Positions 62,620 through 64,000 of a stretch of 64,000 nucleotides of DNA are shown one piece after another. Positions within the stretch are counted from its first letter, which is position 1, and each line of letters opens with the position of its first letter. Both the position numbers and the translations under genes were made by a program. The DNA lies in contig NZ_BAUX01000016.1 of NCBI RefSeq assembly GCF_002897035.1, forward strand, positions 37,089 to 101,088, given 5' to 3'. This DNA is from Methylopila sp. Yamaguchi. Lineage in GTDB: Bacteria; Pseudomonadota; Alphaproteobacteria; Rhizobiales; Methylopilaceae. The notes under the pieces were generated by a model. That model did not search any database. It was given only the letters and a program-made list of their open reading frames with translations, and had not been told where the DNA came from.

Positions 62620-63023
62620 CGTGCCTGCTCCTTCGCAACGGCGACGTCCTGCTGCATCTGTCCGATCGTTCGGCGAGGCGCCAAGTCGGTCTTCTTCAAC
62701 GCCGCGATGGCTGAGGAGAGGATCAGCGCCCCGATGATCAGAACGGCGCCCCCTACGATGATCACCGACCAGATCGGCGTCACCCCATAGAGCTGGAGGC
62801 CCAGCACGGCGGCCTGCAGCAGCACCACGAGGCCGGCGATCAGCAGCGCGGCCGCGATGACCAGCGACATTGCGCTTGCCGCGATGCGAGCGACGGCGTC
62901 CCGGACCTCAGCCTTCGCCAGGCGGGCTTCTTGTTGCGCAAGAGTCGTCACCTGGTCGACGAGCGTCGAGAGGAGGTATGGAAAGGAACGCTTTCCCGTT
63001 TCCGGTTGATTCAGGTCGCTCAT
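62616..63023 (-). CDS. Phage-holin-3-6-like (DUF1469) membrane protein
   Basis: 135 residues. LSTLVDQVTTLAQQEARLAK is a soluble coiled segment, followed by two transmembrane helices (about 50-75 and 82-108). Family called holin-like by homology, but here part of a chromosomal stress cluster rather than a phage. ATGA overlaps with both neighbours. Confidence 0.87.
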   Translation of the reverse strand: MSDLNQPETGKRSFPYLLSTLVDQVTTLAQQEARLAKAEVRDAVARIAASAMSLVIAAALLIAGLVVLLQAAVLGLQLYGVTPIWSVIIVGGAVLIIGALILSSAIAALKKTDLAPRRTIGQMQQDVAVAKEQAR

Positions 63024-63640
63024 ACCGAAGGCCCTCCCGTCTGGGACGCTCGATTGTCCGGCGCCCGGTCATTGAGGGCGGAGGGGGTCGACGCGGAGCC
63101 GCCGCCTACGGAGGAGGTCCGCGAGGCCGCGGGGCTCAGGCCGCCAACCGAGGTCGCGACTGGCGCTGGCGCGGCGCGAGGGGCCAACGGCGGAGGAGTT
63201 GGAGACGTCGCGCCGACAGGCGTGATCGACGACGCCGGAGCGCTCGACGTGCTCTTCAGCAGGCGCGAAAGGGCGAAACCGGCCACCGCCGACGCCGCTA
63301 TGAACGCCGCGGGTTCCCGGCGCGCAAAGTCCTGGCCCATCGTGAGCAAATCGCCGATGCTTTTGTCCTTGAGCCTCCGCGAGACGCTCTCGAGCTCGCC
63401 GGCGGCCTTGCGGACCCAGTCCGCCATCGCGGGCGACTGCTCTTCGACCTGGTCGGCGACCCGATCCACCGTGTCCGCGACGCTTTTGAGCCGTTCGGCT
63501 CCCTGGACTTTTCCCTCTTCGGCGAAAGTCTGAGCTTCTTCTTTCACATCGTCGGCGAATTGGCGCGCTTGATCGCGAACATGGGAAGCAGATGAGCTGC
63601 TTCCGGCGCCGGAAGGTGACGAGTGGGATGGATCTGACAT
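63020..63640 (-). CDS. Helical stress-associated protein, first gene of the envelope operon
   Basis: 206 residues. Residues about 15-100 form amphipathic helices (RDQARQFADDVKEEAQTFAE; GAERLKSVADTVDRVADQVE) like late-embryogenesis- or nutrient-deprivation-induced proteins; about 110-128 is hydrophobic (REPAAFIAASAVAGFALSRL); the rest is Pro/Ala/Ser-rich and disordered. Translationally coupled to the holin-like gene. Function unknown. Confidence 0.8.
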   Translation of the reverse strand: MSDPSHSSPSGAGSSSSASHVRDQARQFADDVKEEAQTFAEEGKVQGAERLKSVADTVDRVADQVEEQSPAMADWVRKAAGELESVSRRLKDKSIGDLLTMGQDFARREPAAFIAASAVAGFALSRLLKSTSSAPASSITPVGATSPTPPPLAPRAAPAPVATSVGGLSPAASRTSSVGGGSASTPSALNDRAPDNRASQTGGPSV

Positions 63641-63676
63641 GGCCTGCTCCTTGGCGTCGAAGGAAACGCGGGAGTA

Positions 63677-63703
63677 TAAGCTCCGTCGATGCGGTAAAGT
63701 TCC
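63677..63703 (-). promoter_or_regulatory. EcfG-type promoter for the DUF3618 operon
   Basis: Minus-strand GGAAC (63703-63699), 18 bases, then CTTATA, 37 bp before the first gene. Spacing is one base longer than most, still within GGAAC-N18/19-TT. Confidence 0.6.
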
Positions 63704-63767
63704 TCCCCGATCCCAGCATGTCGCATCCGGATACGCTCCAGGCCGTCAAATCGACTGGCCGGAGCGG

Positions 63768-63793
63768 GGAACATTATACAGGTTAAACACTTT
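63768..63793 (+). promoter_or_regulatory. EcfG-type promoter facing the right edge
   Basis: GGAAC (63768-63772), 17 bases, then CTTTGC. It points to the end of the window; 63641-63988 otherwise contains no supported gene. Confidence 0.6.
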
Positions 63794-63988
63794 GCGCTGC
63801 GTTCGTAGCGGCACGCTTCCTCTCGCCTTCGCGGGGGCGCACCGCAACGAAGGAGGCCGAGACGCTTCAACGCGGCTTCGGGGACCGTTGCTGCGCGTTT
63901 ACAAAACAAAACATCTCCTCACGTGACAGCGTGGGCTCGCCGTGGGACTCCCTCTGGCGGCGCCTAAGGCGACGCCGCGGGGGGACTG

Positions 63989-64000
63989 ATGTCGATTTTC
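63989..64000 (+). CDS. Possible start of a gene running off the right edge
   Basis: ATGTCGATTTTC (MSIF) is preceded by a GGGGGGACTG ribosome-like site and lies about 195 bp after a stress-type promoter. Only four codons are visible, so the product cannot be named. Confidence 0.3.

Noticed and set aside
62616..63023. Holin-like gene as evidence of a prophage
   Set aside because: It is coupled to DUF3618 and a helical stress protein with no other phage gene nearby; this arrangement is chromosomal.

Overview
The window is GC-rich DNA with bacterial start sites and tightly overlapping genes. Gene content points to an alphaproteobacterium of the Hyphomicrobiales (rhizobia, Methylobacterium or Methylocystis-like): a PhyR/NepR/EcfG general stress cassette, a PhyR-type HWE histidine kinase, rhizobial-style cytochrome oxidase genes and DUF2934, DUF3618 and DUF892 proteins. 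The genus cannot be read from the sequence. No rRNA, tRNA, CRISPR array, insertion sequence or prophage was seen.

Layout. 1-125: 5' end of dnaK. 405-5084: two LysR regulators, each divergent from an enzyme gene (NmrA-type reductase; secreted metallo-beta-lactamase-fold hydrolase plus a PNPOx protein). 5343-8852: zinc island with a Zur-like operator, ZigA-type GTPase and His-rich ZnuD-type receptor. 9003-13914: PAS/LuxR regulator, zinc alcohol dehydrogenase and two membrane proteins. 14363-17710: two short-chain dehydrogenases, an orphan sdhC and a DUF892 ferritin-like gene. 17754-32506: two YdeP-like molybdoenzymes flanking a manganese catalase, a seven-gene heme-copper oxidase operon, a second ferritin-like protein and an HD hydrolase. 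32546-45816: a divergent sugar/inositol locus (two epimerases, four glycosyltransferase modules, a UDP-xylose-synthase-like module, two dehydrogenases; on the other strand inositol-phosphate synthase, phosphatase, methyltransferase and a glycosidase). 46079-50029: nepR, ecfG, phyR and an HWE kinase. 50303-55539: GMC oxidoreductase, hydrolase and cupin divergent from a NarX/NarL-type two-component pair. 55892-58474: small conserved proteins, an isochorismatase-like hydrolase and an RTX protein. 58738-61690: type III polyketide synthase, methyltransferase and flavoprotein. 61867-63640: envelope stress proteins (DUF3618, holin-like, helical).

The unifying signal is a promoter pattern, GGAAC, 17 bases, then usually CTT or GTT. 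It matches the published RpoE2/EcfG consensus (GGAAC-N18/19-TT) and occurs upstream of about fifteen transcription units here, including ecfG itself, the sugar/inositol locus on both sides, the catalase, both ferritin-like genes, the oxidase operon, the second molybdoenzyme and the orphan sdhC. The window therefore looks like a general stress island in which the regulator cassette sits among its own targets.

The best candidate for an undescribed system is the sugar/inositol locus at 32546-45816. It has translationally coupled genes and face-to-back stress promoters, a glycosyltransferase/UXS in-frame fusion, and a glycosidase whose (beta/alpha)8 barrel appears circularly permuted.
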